Positions 1 to 6,149 of a stretch of DNA of 9,976 bases are shown here, piece by piece (positions within the stretch are counted from its first letter, which is position 1; each line of letters starts with the position of its first letter). Source of the stretch: JABDIY01 sp041576015 (GTDB lineage Bacteria > Actinomycetota > Acidimicrobiia > Acidimicrobiales > SZUA-35); the NCBI GenBank assembly GCA_041576015.1, contig JBFGLT010000115.1, positions 1 through 9,976 of the forward strand, given 5' to 3'. The notes beneath the pieces are model-generated. The model saw nothing but the letters and a program-made list of their open reading frames with translations. It made no database searches and was not told the DNA's origin. The translations under genes were made by a program, and so were the position numbers.

Positions 1-79
1 CGGCGGTCGCCCCGGCCGGGTAGCTCGATCGGCTCGGGTAGCACTCGATGTCGTCGACGAAGGTCGGGTCATCGACCAT
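1..79 (-). CDS. N-terminal fragment of an unidentified protein, truncated by the left window edge
   Basis: Reading leftward from the ATG at 79-77, the frame stays open for 26 codons to the window edge. The start reads MVDDPTFVDDIECYPSRSSY and continues PAGATA. Third codon positions are almost all G or C, as in the other genes here, which supports real coding. An in-frame ATG at 91-89 would add four residues, but I prefer the one at 79 because a TATGGT hexamer (92-87) lies exactly 7 nt before it, the leaderless spacing seen at other genes in the window. The gene runs in the same direction as the GGDEF-EAL gene, 46 bp after its stop. The stretch around residues 13-24 (cYPSRSSYPAGA) loosely recalls the N-terminus of N,N-dimethylformamidase large-subunit-like proteins, but the fragment is too short to assign a function. 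Confidence 0.55.
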   Translation of the reverse strand, partial: MVDDPTFVDDIECYPSRSSYPAGATA

Positions 80-86
80 GCTCCGA

Positions 87-92
87 ACCATA
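87..92 (-). promoter_or_regulatory. Candidate -10 element for the left-edge gene
   Basis: On the minus strand this reads TATGGT and matches TANNNT. Seven bases (TCGGAGC) separate it from the ATG at 79, so transcription would start on or next to the start codon. I see no clear -35 box. The GGAG within the spacer is only one base from the ATG, too close for a normal Shine-Dalgarno. Confidence 0.35.
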
Positions 93-125
93 GGGGACCA
101 GCGCCGGACAGGATCGCCCGAAAAG

Positions 126-2246
126 TCAGATCCGGGACATCGAGGCGGAGCCCGACGACGTCGTACGATCCCGTCCGACGGGCAGCTCGATTGGAGTCTG
201 GAACCCGCTCAGGTCGAGGGCGCCGTGGATCAAGATCGGTTCGAGTTCCTTGGCCGGCAGCGGCGGACAGGCGAGGTAGCCCTGGAACTCGTCGACGCCG
301 AGTCGACGGATGATGTGGAGCACTTCGTCGGTTTCGACGCCCTCGGCCACGGTCGTGAGCCCGAGGTTGCGACCGAGCTCGACCACCGACCGCACGATCG
401 TCAGGTCGGCGTTGCGCTCGGCGAGCTCGGTCACGAATGAACGGTCGATCTTGATGCTGTCGATCGTCAGGCTCCGCAGGGCGGCGAGCGACGAGTAGCC
501 GGTGCCGAAGTCGTCGATCGAGACGCTGACCCCGAGCGCCCGGAGCTGGGCCATCACCGCCGCCGATCGGCGAGGGTCCTCCATGATGGTGTTCTCGGTG
601 ATCTCCAGTTCGAGCGAGGACGGGTCGAGACCGACGTCGTTCAGGAAGCCGGCGATGCGGTTGGGGAAGCGGTAGTCGTGGAGGTTCCTCGCCGACGCGT
701 TCACCGCCACCCCCACGTCGATCCCCCGCCGTCTCCAGTCGGCGCACTGCGTGAGCGCCAGTCGGAGCACATGGTCGGTGATGTCGCGCATCAGGTCCGT
801 CTGCTCGGCCATCGGCATGAACCACCCCGGGTTCACCATGCCGTGGACGGGATGCCGCCAGCGGAGGAGGGCTTCGACGGTGGCGATTCGTCCGGTCCTC
901 AGGTCGACCTTGGGCTGATAGTGCAGTTCGAGCTGGCCGACCTCGAGGGCGGTGCTCAGCTCGCTGACCAGCGACATCCGTCCAGGGGCGGTGACCGACC
1001 CGGCCGAGTACACCGAAACGCCGACGGCATCGGTCTTGGCCCGGTACATCGCCAGGTCCGCATGGTGGAGCACCGATTCGAGATTGTCCCCGTCGTCGGG
1101 GAACAGCGCTACCCCCAGGCTGGCGGTGACCCTCAGCGGCACATCGTCGACCCTGAGCGGTTCCTCGATCTGCCGGAGAATCCGGCTGGCGGCCGCCTCG
1201 GCATCGGACCGGCCGGCGACGCTGGTCAAGATGACGGCAAACTCGTCGCCTCCCAGGCGGGCGACGAGGTCGGCGGACCGCTGACTCGAGTCGAGCCGGT
1301 GGGCGATCTCCTTGAGCACGCCGTCGCCGTACTGATGACCCAGGCGGTCGTTGATCGCCTTGAAGCCATCGAGATCGAGATGGATGACGGCGGCCTGACT
1401 CTTCCGGCTCGCCACCCGCTCCAGCATCATCGTCCCCTGCGCCTCGAAGATCCGCCGGTTGGGAATCCCGGTCAATCCGTCGATCGTGGCCTCCCAGCGG
1501 CTCTCCAGCGCTGCGGTGGCGCTGTGCAGGATCACCCACACGATCAGCAACAGCACAGGGATGAGGATGAGGGCATTCGTCGCCACGACAGCGAAGACCG
1601 GAGCGAGGCCGAACAGCAGGCCGTCGGTTCGCAGTTGATCGGTGAGACGGGCGATCAGCGACTGCCACATCGGGAGCCCCTCGTGGCTGGCTCGGGCCAG
1701 GCCGTCGAGCAGCGACGACATGACCAGTCCGGCGAGCTGGGCGACGGCCACGGTCACCAGCCAGTCCAGCTCGGGATCGCGTCCGCCGGCGACGGTCTGG
1801 AGATCGCCGACGGTGTTGCCGACCACGCCGGCGACGAACAGCGACACCGTCGAACGCGATCCGTCGAATCCGGTGGCGATCGACGCCCGGCGACCGGCGA
1901 TGGAATCGGCGACTGCGCCCACGGCCGAGGCGACCACATTGGCGGCCAGGGCGAGATGGACCGGTCCGACCAGCATCAGCGTGAAGGCGAACGTCCACGA
2001 GAACGTCGACATCCGCGAGGACCGGTGCGTGGCCATCGGACGGACCTCGAGGAAGAACAGGAGCGAGACGAAAACCCCGAACACAACCGCCCGCTCCCTG
2101 AGCAATTCTGTTCCGTCGACCGCAGCGATCCAGGACCCGACAAGCGTCAGCACTGCCATCAGCATCGATGTGCCGACGACGATCCGGCTGTGGACATCTC
2201 TGGGGACGACGAGGAGCGACATGACTGCGGTGGCGACGGTGTCCAC
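126..2246 (-). CDS. Membrane-anchored GGDEF-EAL protein (putative bifunctional diguanylate cyclase / c-di-GMP phosphodiesterase)
   Basis: This enzyme is predicted to make and/or break cyclic di-GMP at the membrane. Of its 706 residues, about 1-245 hold roughly six hydrophobic segments (near 23-43, 53-68, 83-113, 130-150, 162-181 and 209-243), an integral sensor-type module that I cannot name. The GGDEF domain begins at DGLTGIPNRR (256-265), with the metal/substrate motif DLDGFKAIND (291-300) and an intact GGDEF signature (332-336). An RSAD at 323-326, five residues before the signature, fits a product-inhibition I-site (RxxD). The EAL domain follows with EAL (458-460), VNAS, ELEITEN (546-552), DDFGTGYSS (578-586), KIDRSF (599-604), AEGVET and QGY. 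All expected catalytic residues appear present, so both activities are possible; which dominates cannot be read from sequence. The start is uncertain: GTG at 2246 gives 706 residues, while ATG at 2222 would remove eight. Neither has a good Shine-Dalgarno. It is divergent from the stand-alone EAL gene. Confidence 0.93.
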   Translation of the reverse strand: MDTVATAVMSLLVVPRDVHSRIVVGTSMLMAVLTLVGSWIAAVDGTELLRERAVVFGVFVSLLFFLEVRPMATHRSSRMSTFSWTFAFTLMLVGPVHLALAANVVASAVGAVADSIAGRRASIATGFDGSRSTVSLFVAGVVGNTVGDLQTVAGGRDPELDWLVTVAVAQLAGLVMSSLLDGLARASHEGLPMWQSLIARLTDQLRTDGLLFGLAPVFAVVATNALILIPVLLLIVWVILHSATAALESRWEATIDGLTGIPNRRIFEAQGTMMLERVASRKSQAAVIHLDLDGFKAINDRLGHQYGDGVLKEIAHRLDSSQRSADLVARLGGDEFAVILTSVAGRSDAEAAASRILRQIEEPLRVDDVPLRVTASLGVALFPDDGDNLESVLHHADLAMYRAKTDAVGVSVYSAGSVTAPGRMSLVSELSTALEVGQLELHYQPKVDLRTGRIATVEALLRWRHPVHGMVNPGWFMPMAEQTDLMRDITDHVLRLALTQCADWRRRGIDVGVAVNASARNLHDYRFPNRIAGFLNDVGLDPSSLELEITENTIMEDPRRSAAVMAQLRALGVSVSIDDFGTGYSSLAALRSLTIDSIKIDRSFVTELAERNADLTIVRSVVELGRNLGLTTVAEGVETDEVLHIIRRLGVDEFQGYLACPPLPAKELEPILIHGALDLSGFQTPIELPVGRDRTTSSGSASMSRI

Positions 2247-2363
2247 GAGGACCGAGCGTGGACAGTGGGAGCAACGACACCGATGGTGGGATTCTTGAGC
2301 ACTGGTCGCTGAGCAGATGCCCTCAACGACCTACTTATGTCACATCGCCCCCTCGCTGGTGGC

Positions 2364-2369
2364 TACGGT
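2364..2369 (+). promoter_or_regulatory. Candidate -10 element for the EAL gene (leaderless)
   Basis: TACGGT lies 7 nt before the ATG at 2377, which places a transcription start on the start codon. No clear -35 hexamer is visible. It lies inside the roughly 130-bp divergent gap (2247-2376), the only space for promoters of both c-di-GMP genes. I could not pick out a convincing promoter for the leftward gene there. Confidence 0.4.
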
Positions 2370-2376
2370 CTAAGGC

Positions 2377-3420
2377 ATGGCTCTCGCATCGATCCACTCA
2401 CGCAGGACGGCGGCCGGGATGGCGGTGCTCATAGGTTCGATCGACCAGGCGCTCCAAGCCGAGGCGGAGGAGTTCGCTGCGTCCTTCGCCGACGTGCTCG
2501 ATGTGCGCGACGACGACGCCTGGTTGGTCATCTACGACGTCGACAACTTCACCTCCGCAATGATCCGGGCGTTTCCGGACCGGCTGCGCGACATCCGCGT
2601 GGCCTTCGCCCCGGCTGACGCTCGCCCCGCTGAGCTCGGACGGTACGCATTGTTGGGCACGACGCTCTCACGGCACGCGGTCCGCCTGGGCCTCACGCCC
2701 GATCCCGAGACCGAACCCGACCGCTACGAGGTTCGGTTTCAGCCGATCGTGTCGCTGAAGAAGCGCACCGCTGTCGGCTTCGAGGCTCTCGTCCGAGGAA
2801 TCGGGCCGGACGGGGTCATCGACGCCACCCAGCTCATCGAGACCGCCACCCGCACGGGCCGGTTGGGCGCCTACGACCAGCTGATGCGCAACCTGAGTCT
2901 TCGGGCGGTCGAGGCGGACTGGCTCGGTGAAGGATTGCTGTTTCTGAACCTTGGCGCACCGGGTGGCCATTTCGACACCGATGCGATCCACTCGTGCATC
3001 GATCAGGCCGAAGCCCTGGGCCTCTCGGCCGATCAACTGGTGCTCGAGGCCGTCGAGTGGAACCGGTACAACAACGTGTCCGCCGCCGCCCGCCAGCTCC
3101 GGGAGGTCCGGCGGCGCGGCGTCCGTTTGGCCGTCGACGACGTCGGTGAGGGGTTCTCGGCGCTGCGGATCGTGGCCGAGTTCGAACCGGACATCGTGAA
3201 GATGGGGGGCCGCTTCACCCGGACGATCGCCGAGCCGTCGTCGGCGGCCGTCGTGAGCGCAGTCGTCGACTTCGCGCATCGCATGGGAGCGTGGGTCGTC
3301 GGTGAGAACGTCGAGACCTGGAACGAACTGCGGGCGCTCCGCAAGCTCGGTGTGGACTGGGGGCAAGGCCACTTCCTCGGCGAGCCGACCGCCCCACTGG
3401 CCGGCGCCCAACTCCACTGA
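2377..3420 (+). CDS. Stand-alone EAL-domain protein, putative c-di-GMP phosphodiesterase with divergent motifs
   Basis: This 347-residue protein is soluble (no membrane segment or signal peptide) and probably hydrolyses c-di-GMP to pGpG or senses it. Residues 1-115 are a domain I do not recognise, containing an acidic stretch DVRDDDAWLVIYDVD (42-56). The EAL domain runs from about 117 (YEVRFQPIVSL) to 340. The signature FEAL is at 135-138, N191 occupies the metal-ligand Asn position, LEAVE spans 223-227, the paired Asp is at 254-255, K275 stands at the usual KID lysine, E310 at the AEGVE glutamate and Q330 at the QGY glutamine. Several motifs are altered around these residues: DDVGEGFSA replaces DDFGTGYSS, KMG replaces KID, GENVET replaces AEGVET and QGH replaces QGY. 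Metal ligands are therefore kept while the surrounding loops diverge, so activity is plausible but not certain. The start at 2377 is chosen because of TACGGT 7 nt upstream; an in-frame ATG at 2419 would remove 14 residues. Confidence 0.88.
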   Translation: MALASIHSRRTAAGMAVLIGSIDQALQAEAEEFAASFADVLDVRDDDAWLVIYDVDNFTSAMIRAFPDRLRDIRVAFAPADARPAELGRYALLGTTLSRHAVRLGLTPDPETEPDRYEVRFQPIVSLKKRTAVGFEALVRGIGPDGVIDATQLIETATRTGRLGAYDQLMRNLSLRAVEADWLGEGLLFLNLGAPGGHFDTDAIHSCIDQAEALGLSADQLVLEAVEWNRYNNVSAAARQLREVRRRGVRLAVDDVGEGFSALRIVAEFEPDIVKMGGRFTRTIAEPSSAAVVSAVVDFAHRMGAWVVGENVETWNELRALRKLGVDWGQGHFLGEPTAPLAGAQLH

Positions 3421-3449
3421 CGAACCAGCCAGCGCCGCGCTGTGGCTGC

Positions 3450-3468
3450 CGACCCGCTCGGCGGGTCG
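3450..3468 (+). other. Hairpin just after the EAL gene
   Basis: CGACCCGC and GCGGGTCG form a perfect 8-bp stem around a TCG loop, 30 bp after the EAL stop. No T-run follows, so by itself it is not a standard intrinsic terminator. It may stabilise the transcript 3' end or act together with the larger hairpin 18 bp further on. Confidence 0.5.
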
Positions 3469-3486
3469 ACGCGAACACCGGGTAGC

Positions 3487-3530
3487 GTCGGCGGGGGCGG
3501 GGCGACGCGCCCCCGCCGACTCCTTCGTTT
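3487..3530 (+). terminator. Strong intrinsic terminator after the EAL gene
   Basis: A perfect 13-bp, very GC-rich stem (3487-3499 with 3508-3520) closes an 8-nt loop. It is followed directly by the T-rich TCCTTCGTTT (3521-3530). This fits a rho-independent terminator for the EAL gene and insulates the dehydrogenase downstream, which has its own promoter. Confidence 0.75.
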
Positions 3531-3637
3531 GTACCACGGGCACGCGCCGAATCGACATCCGGGGCGGCCGTCTTTCGCTAGGCAAAATCCCTGCCCGCAG
3601 GCGGTGACGGAGGTCCCGCCCCCCGGGTGACGGGCGT

Positions 3638-3643
3638 TATTGT
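3638..3643 (+). promoter_or_regulatory. Candidate -10 element for the aldehyde dehydrogenase gene (leaderless)
   Basis: TATTGT lies 6 nt before the GTG at 3650, so a transcript starting 7 nt after the hexamer begins on the start codon. There is no purine-rich ribosome binding site between them, and no clear -35 hexamer. In the roughly 107 bp from the terminator to this hexamer I see no gene and no recognisable riboswitch. Confidence 0.45.
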
Positions 3644-3649
3644 TCCACT

Positions 3650-5074
3650 GTGCACTACATCGACGGACAGTGGAATCCCGGAGGCGAGCGGTTCGAGGTG
3701 CTCAACCCGGCCACCGGTGAGAACATCGGCGAGGCTGCCGACGGGACCGGCTTTGACGCGCGGGCGGCCCTGAATGCCGCCGACGGGGCCTTCGCCGGTT
3801 GGGCCGATCGGACCGCCTATGAACGGTCGTCGGTCCTCTACCGGGCCTGGCAACTCATGACCGACCGGTCCGAGGACCTGGCTCGGTTGATGACCGACGA
3901 ACAGGGGAAACCGCTCAAGGCCGCCCGAAACGAGGTCAAGTACGGGGCCGACTTCCTTCTGTGGTACGCCGAGGAGGCCAAACGCGCATACGGCGAGACC
4001 ATTCCGGCTCCTCGACCCGACCAGCGGTTCATGGTGATGCACCAGCCGGTGGGAGTCTGTGCCGCAATCACACCGTGGAACTACCCCATCTCGATGCTCA
4101 CGAGGAAGATCGGACCGGCGCTGGCGGCGGGGTGCACGGTTGTGCTCAAGCCGGCTGAGCAGACTCCGCTCTGCGCGGTCGCCGTGTACGAGATCTTCCA
4201 CGAGGCGGGCGTACCCGCCGGTGTCGTCAACATGGTCAACACCACGGATCCAACCGCGGTCGTCGGTGTCTGGCTCGACGATCCCCGCGTCCGCAAGCTG
4301 ACGTTCACCGGCTCGACCGAGGTGGGCAAGATGCTGGCCGGCAAGGCTGCGACGACGATGAAACGCGTGTCGCTGGAACTCGGCGGCCACGCCCCCTTCA
4401 TCGTGTTCGACGACGCCGATCCGGTCCACGCCGCCAAGGGGGCGTCGCTGGTGAAATTCCTCAACACCGGGCAGGCGTGCATCAGCCCGAACCGGATCTA
4501 CGTCCAGCGGAAGATCGCCACCGAGTTCGTGGCCACACTCACCCAACGGGTCGAGCGGCTGGTGCCCGGGATCGGGACCGACCCGTCGGTGACGATCGGC
4601 CCGCTCGTCGACGACGCCAGCCTGGCCAAGGTACAACGACAGGTGGAGGACGCAACCGGCAAGGGAGCGCGTTTGACCACCGGAGGTCGACGGCTGACCG
4701 AGGGAGGCCTCGACCGCGGCCTGTTCTTTGCCCCGACGGTGATGACCGACGTGACCCCCGACATGCTCATTCATTCCGAAGAGACGTTCGGTCCGGTCGC
4801 GGCGGTGACCGTGTTCGACGACGAGGCCGACATCCTGGCGATGGCCAACGACACCGCCTACGGCCTGGCGGCCTATGTCTACACGCGAGACGTCTCACGG
4901 GCGTGGCGGATTGCCGAGGGGCTCCGCTTCGGGATCGTCGGCATCAACGACATCAACCCGACGGCGGCCGCCGCACCCTTCGGAGGGGTCAAGGAGTCCG
5001 GTGTCGGCCGGGAAGGCGGGCACGCCGGTCTCGACGAGTACCTCGACACCAAACTCGTCGGCTGGAGCGTGTAG
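3650..5074 (+). CDS. NAD(P)-dependent aldehyde dehydrogenase, succinate-semialdehyde dehydrogenase-like
   Basis: This 474-residue enzyme belongs to the aldehyde dehydrogenase superfamily and oxidises an aldehyde to the carboxylic acid with NAD+ or NADP+. Family landmarks in order are PWNYP with N144 (oxyanion hole), K167 and E170 in VLKPAEQTP (cofactor ribose), FTGST (219-223), the general base E243 in SLELGG, the nucleophile C277 in NTGQAC, E378 in EETFGP, and the C-terminal PFGGVKESGVGREGG (443-457). The context LELGGxAPFIVFDDAD, NRIYVQ shortly after the cysteine, and GIND...APFGGVKESG near the end are typical of the GabD branch, so succinate semialdehyde is the best guess (4-aminobutyrate breakdown). 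No transaminase or other GABA gene is in the window, so the substrate remains inferred. At 247 it has His where E. coli GabD has Asn. The start is the GTG at 3650. The stop is only 4 bp from that of the convergent kinase. Confidence 0.9.
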   Translation: MHYIDGQWNPGGERFEVLNPATGENIGEAADGTGFDARAALNAADGAFAGWADRTAYERSSVLYRAWQLMTDRSEDLARLMTDEQGKPLKAARNEVKYGADFLLWYAEEAKRAYGETIPAPRPDQRFMVMHQPVGVCAAITPWNYPISMLTRKIGPALAAGCTVVLKPAEQTPLCAVAVYEIFHEAGVPAGVVNMVNTTDPTAVVGVWLDDPRVRKLTFTGSTEVGKMLAGKAATTMKRVSLELGGHAPFIVFDDADPVHAAKGASLVKFLNTGQACISPNRIYVQRKIATEFVATLTQRVERLVPGIGTDPSVTIGPLVDDASLAKVQRQVEDATGKGARLTTGGRRLTEGGLDRGLFFAPTVMTDVTPDMLIHSEETFGPVAAVTVFDDEADILAMANDTAYGLAAYVYTRDVSRAWRIAEGLRFGIVGINDINPTAAAAPFGGVKESGVGREGGHAGLDEYLDTKLVGWSV

Positions 5075-5078
5075 CCCC

Positions 5079-6089
5079 TCAGACCCAACTGCGCCGGTCG
5101 ACGCGGACCTCGTCGAGCGAGAGATCCCGCAGCGGCGTGAGCGGTCGCGGTCCGACGTGGCTGATCACCTCGGCGGCGGCCAGCGACCCGAGACGTCCGC
5201 AGGTCTCGAGCGTCAGGCCCTGGCTCAGCCCGAACAGCACCCCGGCGGCGTACTGGTCGCCAGCCCCGGTGGTGTCGACAACCTGGCCGACCTCGAACGC
5301 AGGAATCTTGATCTGGCGACCGTCGTCGATCAGCAGTGAGCCCCGGGTGCCCAGGGTGACACAGCCGAGCCGGACGTCCTCACCCAGGGCGGTGAAGGCC
5401 GACTCGAGGTCTTCGGTCTCGTAGAGGCGGAGCAGCTCGGCCCGGTTGGCGAAGACGGTGTCGACCGGACCAGCGACCAGTTCCCGGAACTCCCGATGGT
5501 GCCGGTCGACACAGAAGGTGTCCGACAGCGACAACGCAACCCGGTTACCGGCGCCGATGGCGGTGTCCATGGCGTACCGGATGGCCCGCTTGGCCGATTC
5601 GACATCCCACAGGTAGCCCTCGCAGAAAAGGATCCGGGCGTCACGGACCATCTGCGGGTCGATGTCGGCCGGTTCGAGCAGGCTCGAGATCCCGAGGAAC
5701 GTGCTCATGGAACGCTGAGCATCAGGGGTGACCAGGATGAGCGAGCGCGCAGTCGCCGGGCCGGTCTGGGAACCCTCGAACTCACAGACCACGCCGACCG
5801 CTCGCATGTCGTGCACGAAGACCTCCCCGAGCTGGTCGGCATGAACCTTGCCGATGAACGAGGCCCGGCCACCGAACGAGGCGACCCCGGCCATCGAGTT
5901 GGCAACCGAGCCCCCGCTCGCCTCGATCGCCGGGCCCATCGCCGCATACAACTGCTTGGCCCTCCCCTCGTCGATGAGGGTCATCCCGCCCTTCTCGATG
6001 CTCTCGGCGACCAGAAACCCTTCGTCGCAGGTTGCGATCACATCGACGATGGCGTTGCCGATTCCGAGGACGTCGTAGCGGTAGGGCAT
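5079..6089 (-). CDS. PfkB-family sugar kinase, adenosine kinase type
   Basis: This 336-residue ribokinase-fold kinase most likely phosphorylates adenosine to AMP with ATP, a purine salvage step in the cytoplasm. The N-terminus MPYRYDVLGIGNAIVDVIA is the usual first strand with substrate-binding Asp. GGSVANSMAGVASFGGRASF starts at 59 (PfkB signature 1, substrate pocket), and VVDTTGAGDQYAAG (270-283) is PfkB signature 2 with the anion hole and catalytic base D278. The segment CEGYLWDVESAKRA (156-169), followed by LSLSDTFCVDRHHREF (187-202) and VDTVFANRAELL, matches my recollection of proteins annotated as adenosine kinase in Rhizobiales and Actinobacteria rather than ribokinase or fructokinase. 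The length is normal for the family. I chose ATG at 6089 because the PfkB fold starts there and GGGGGAG (6104-6098) sits 8 nt upstream. The frame stays open far upstream, but that part is antisense to the aminopeptidase gene. Confidence 0.9.
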   Translation of the reverse strand: MPYRYDVLGIGNAIVDVIATCDEGFLVAESIEKGGMTLIDEGRAKQLYAAMGPAIEASGGSVANSMAGVASFGGRASFIGKVHADQLGEVFVHDMRAVGVVCEFEGSQTGPATARSLILVTPDAQRSMSTFLGISSLLEPADIDPQMVRDARILFCEGYLWDVESAKRAIRYAMDTAIGAGNRVALSLSDTFCVDRHHREFRELVAGPVDTVFANRAELLRLYETEDLESAFTALGEDVRLGCVTLGTRGSLLIDDGRQIKIPAFEVGQVVDTTGAGDQYAAGVLFGLSQGLTLETCGRLGSLAAAEVISHVGPRPLTPLRDLSLDEVRVDRRSWV

Positions 6090-6097
6090 GTCGGGCT

Positions 6098-6104
6098 CTC
6101 CCCC
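6098..6104 (-). promoter_or_regulatory. Shine-Dalgarno of the kinase gene
   Basis: GGGGGAG on the minus strand lies 8 nt before the ATG at 6089. It fixes the kinase start. It is the only clear ribosome binding site among the gene starts in this window. Confidence 0.65.
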
Positions 6105-6122
6105 GTTCGGGTGCGGTAGGAG

Positions 6123-6128
6123 ACGGTA
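6123..6128 (-). promoter_or_regulatory. Candidate -10 element for the kinase gene
   Basis: TACCGT on the minus strand fits TANNNT. A start about 7 nt downstream (near 6116) would give a leader of about 27 nt carrying the GGGGGAG ribosome binding site. It overlaps the left half of the inverted repeat at 6125-6141. Confidence 0.4.
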
Positions 6129-6141
6129 CCGGCCCGGTACC
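6125..6141. repeat. 17-bp inverted repeat between the divergent kinase and aminopeptidase genes
   Basis: The sequence GGTACCGGCCCGGTACC has perfect 8-bp arms (GGTACCGG / CCGGTACC) around one central base. It overlaps both outward-facing -10 candidates (6123-6128 minus, 6138-6143 plus), so it could be an operator that controls both genes, or simply two promoters that mirror each other. No regulator gene lies nearby to match it. Confidence 0.6.
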
Positions 6142-6143
6142 CT
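6138..6143 (+). promoter_or_regulatory. Candidate -10 element for the aminopeptidase gene (leaderless)
   Basis: TACCCT lies 6 nt before the GTG at 6150, so the transcript would begin at the start codon. There is no ribosome binding site in between. The -35 zone (about 6115-6120) would coincide with the expected start of the kinase transcript. Confidence 0.45.
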
Positions 6144-6149
6144 CGCAAG

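Noticed and set aside
678..2312. A 544-codon open frame on the plus strand opposite the GGDEF-EAL gene.
   Set aside because: It is rich in Arg, His, Gly, Asp and Gln with no recognisable domain, and it mirrors the codon bias of the true minus-strand gene, which carries every GGDEF and EAL motif.
3531..3637. A possible riboswitch or leader RNA upstream of the dehydrogenase.
   Set aside because: There is no recognisable aptamer core, and the likely -10 element places the transcript start at the GTG, which leaves no leader.
2668..4774. Minus-strand open frames opposite the EAL and dehydrogenase genes (2668-3585 and 3578-4774).
   Set aside because: Both are antisense shadows with biased composition. 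The second covers the terminator side and the catalytic region of a clearly real dehydrogenase.
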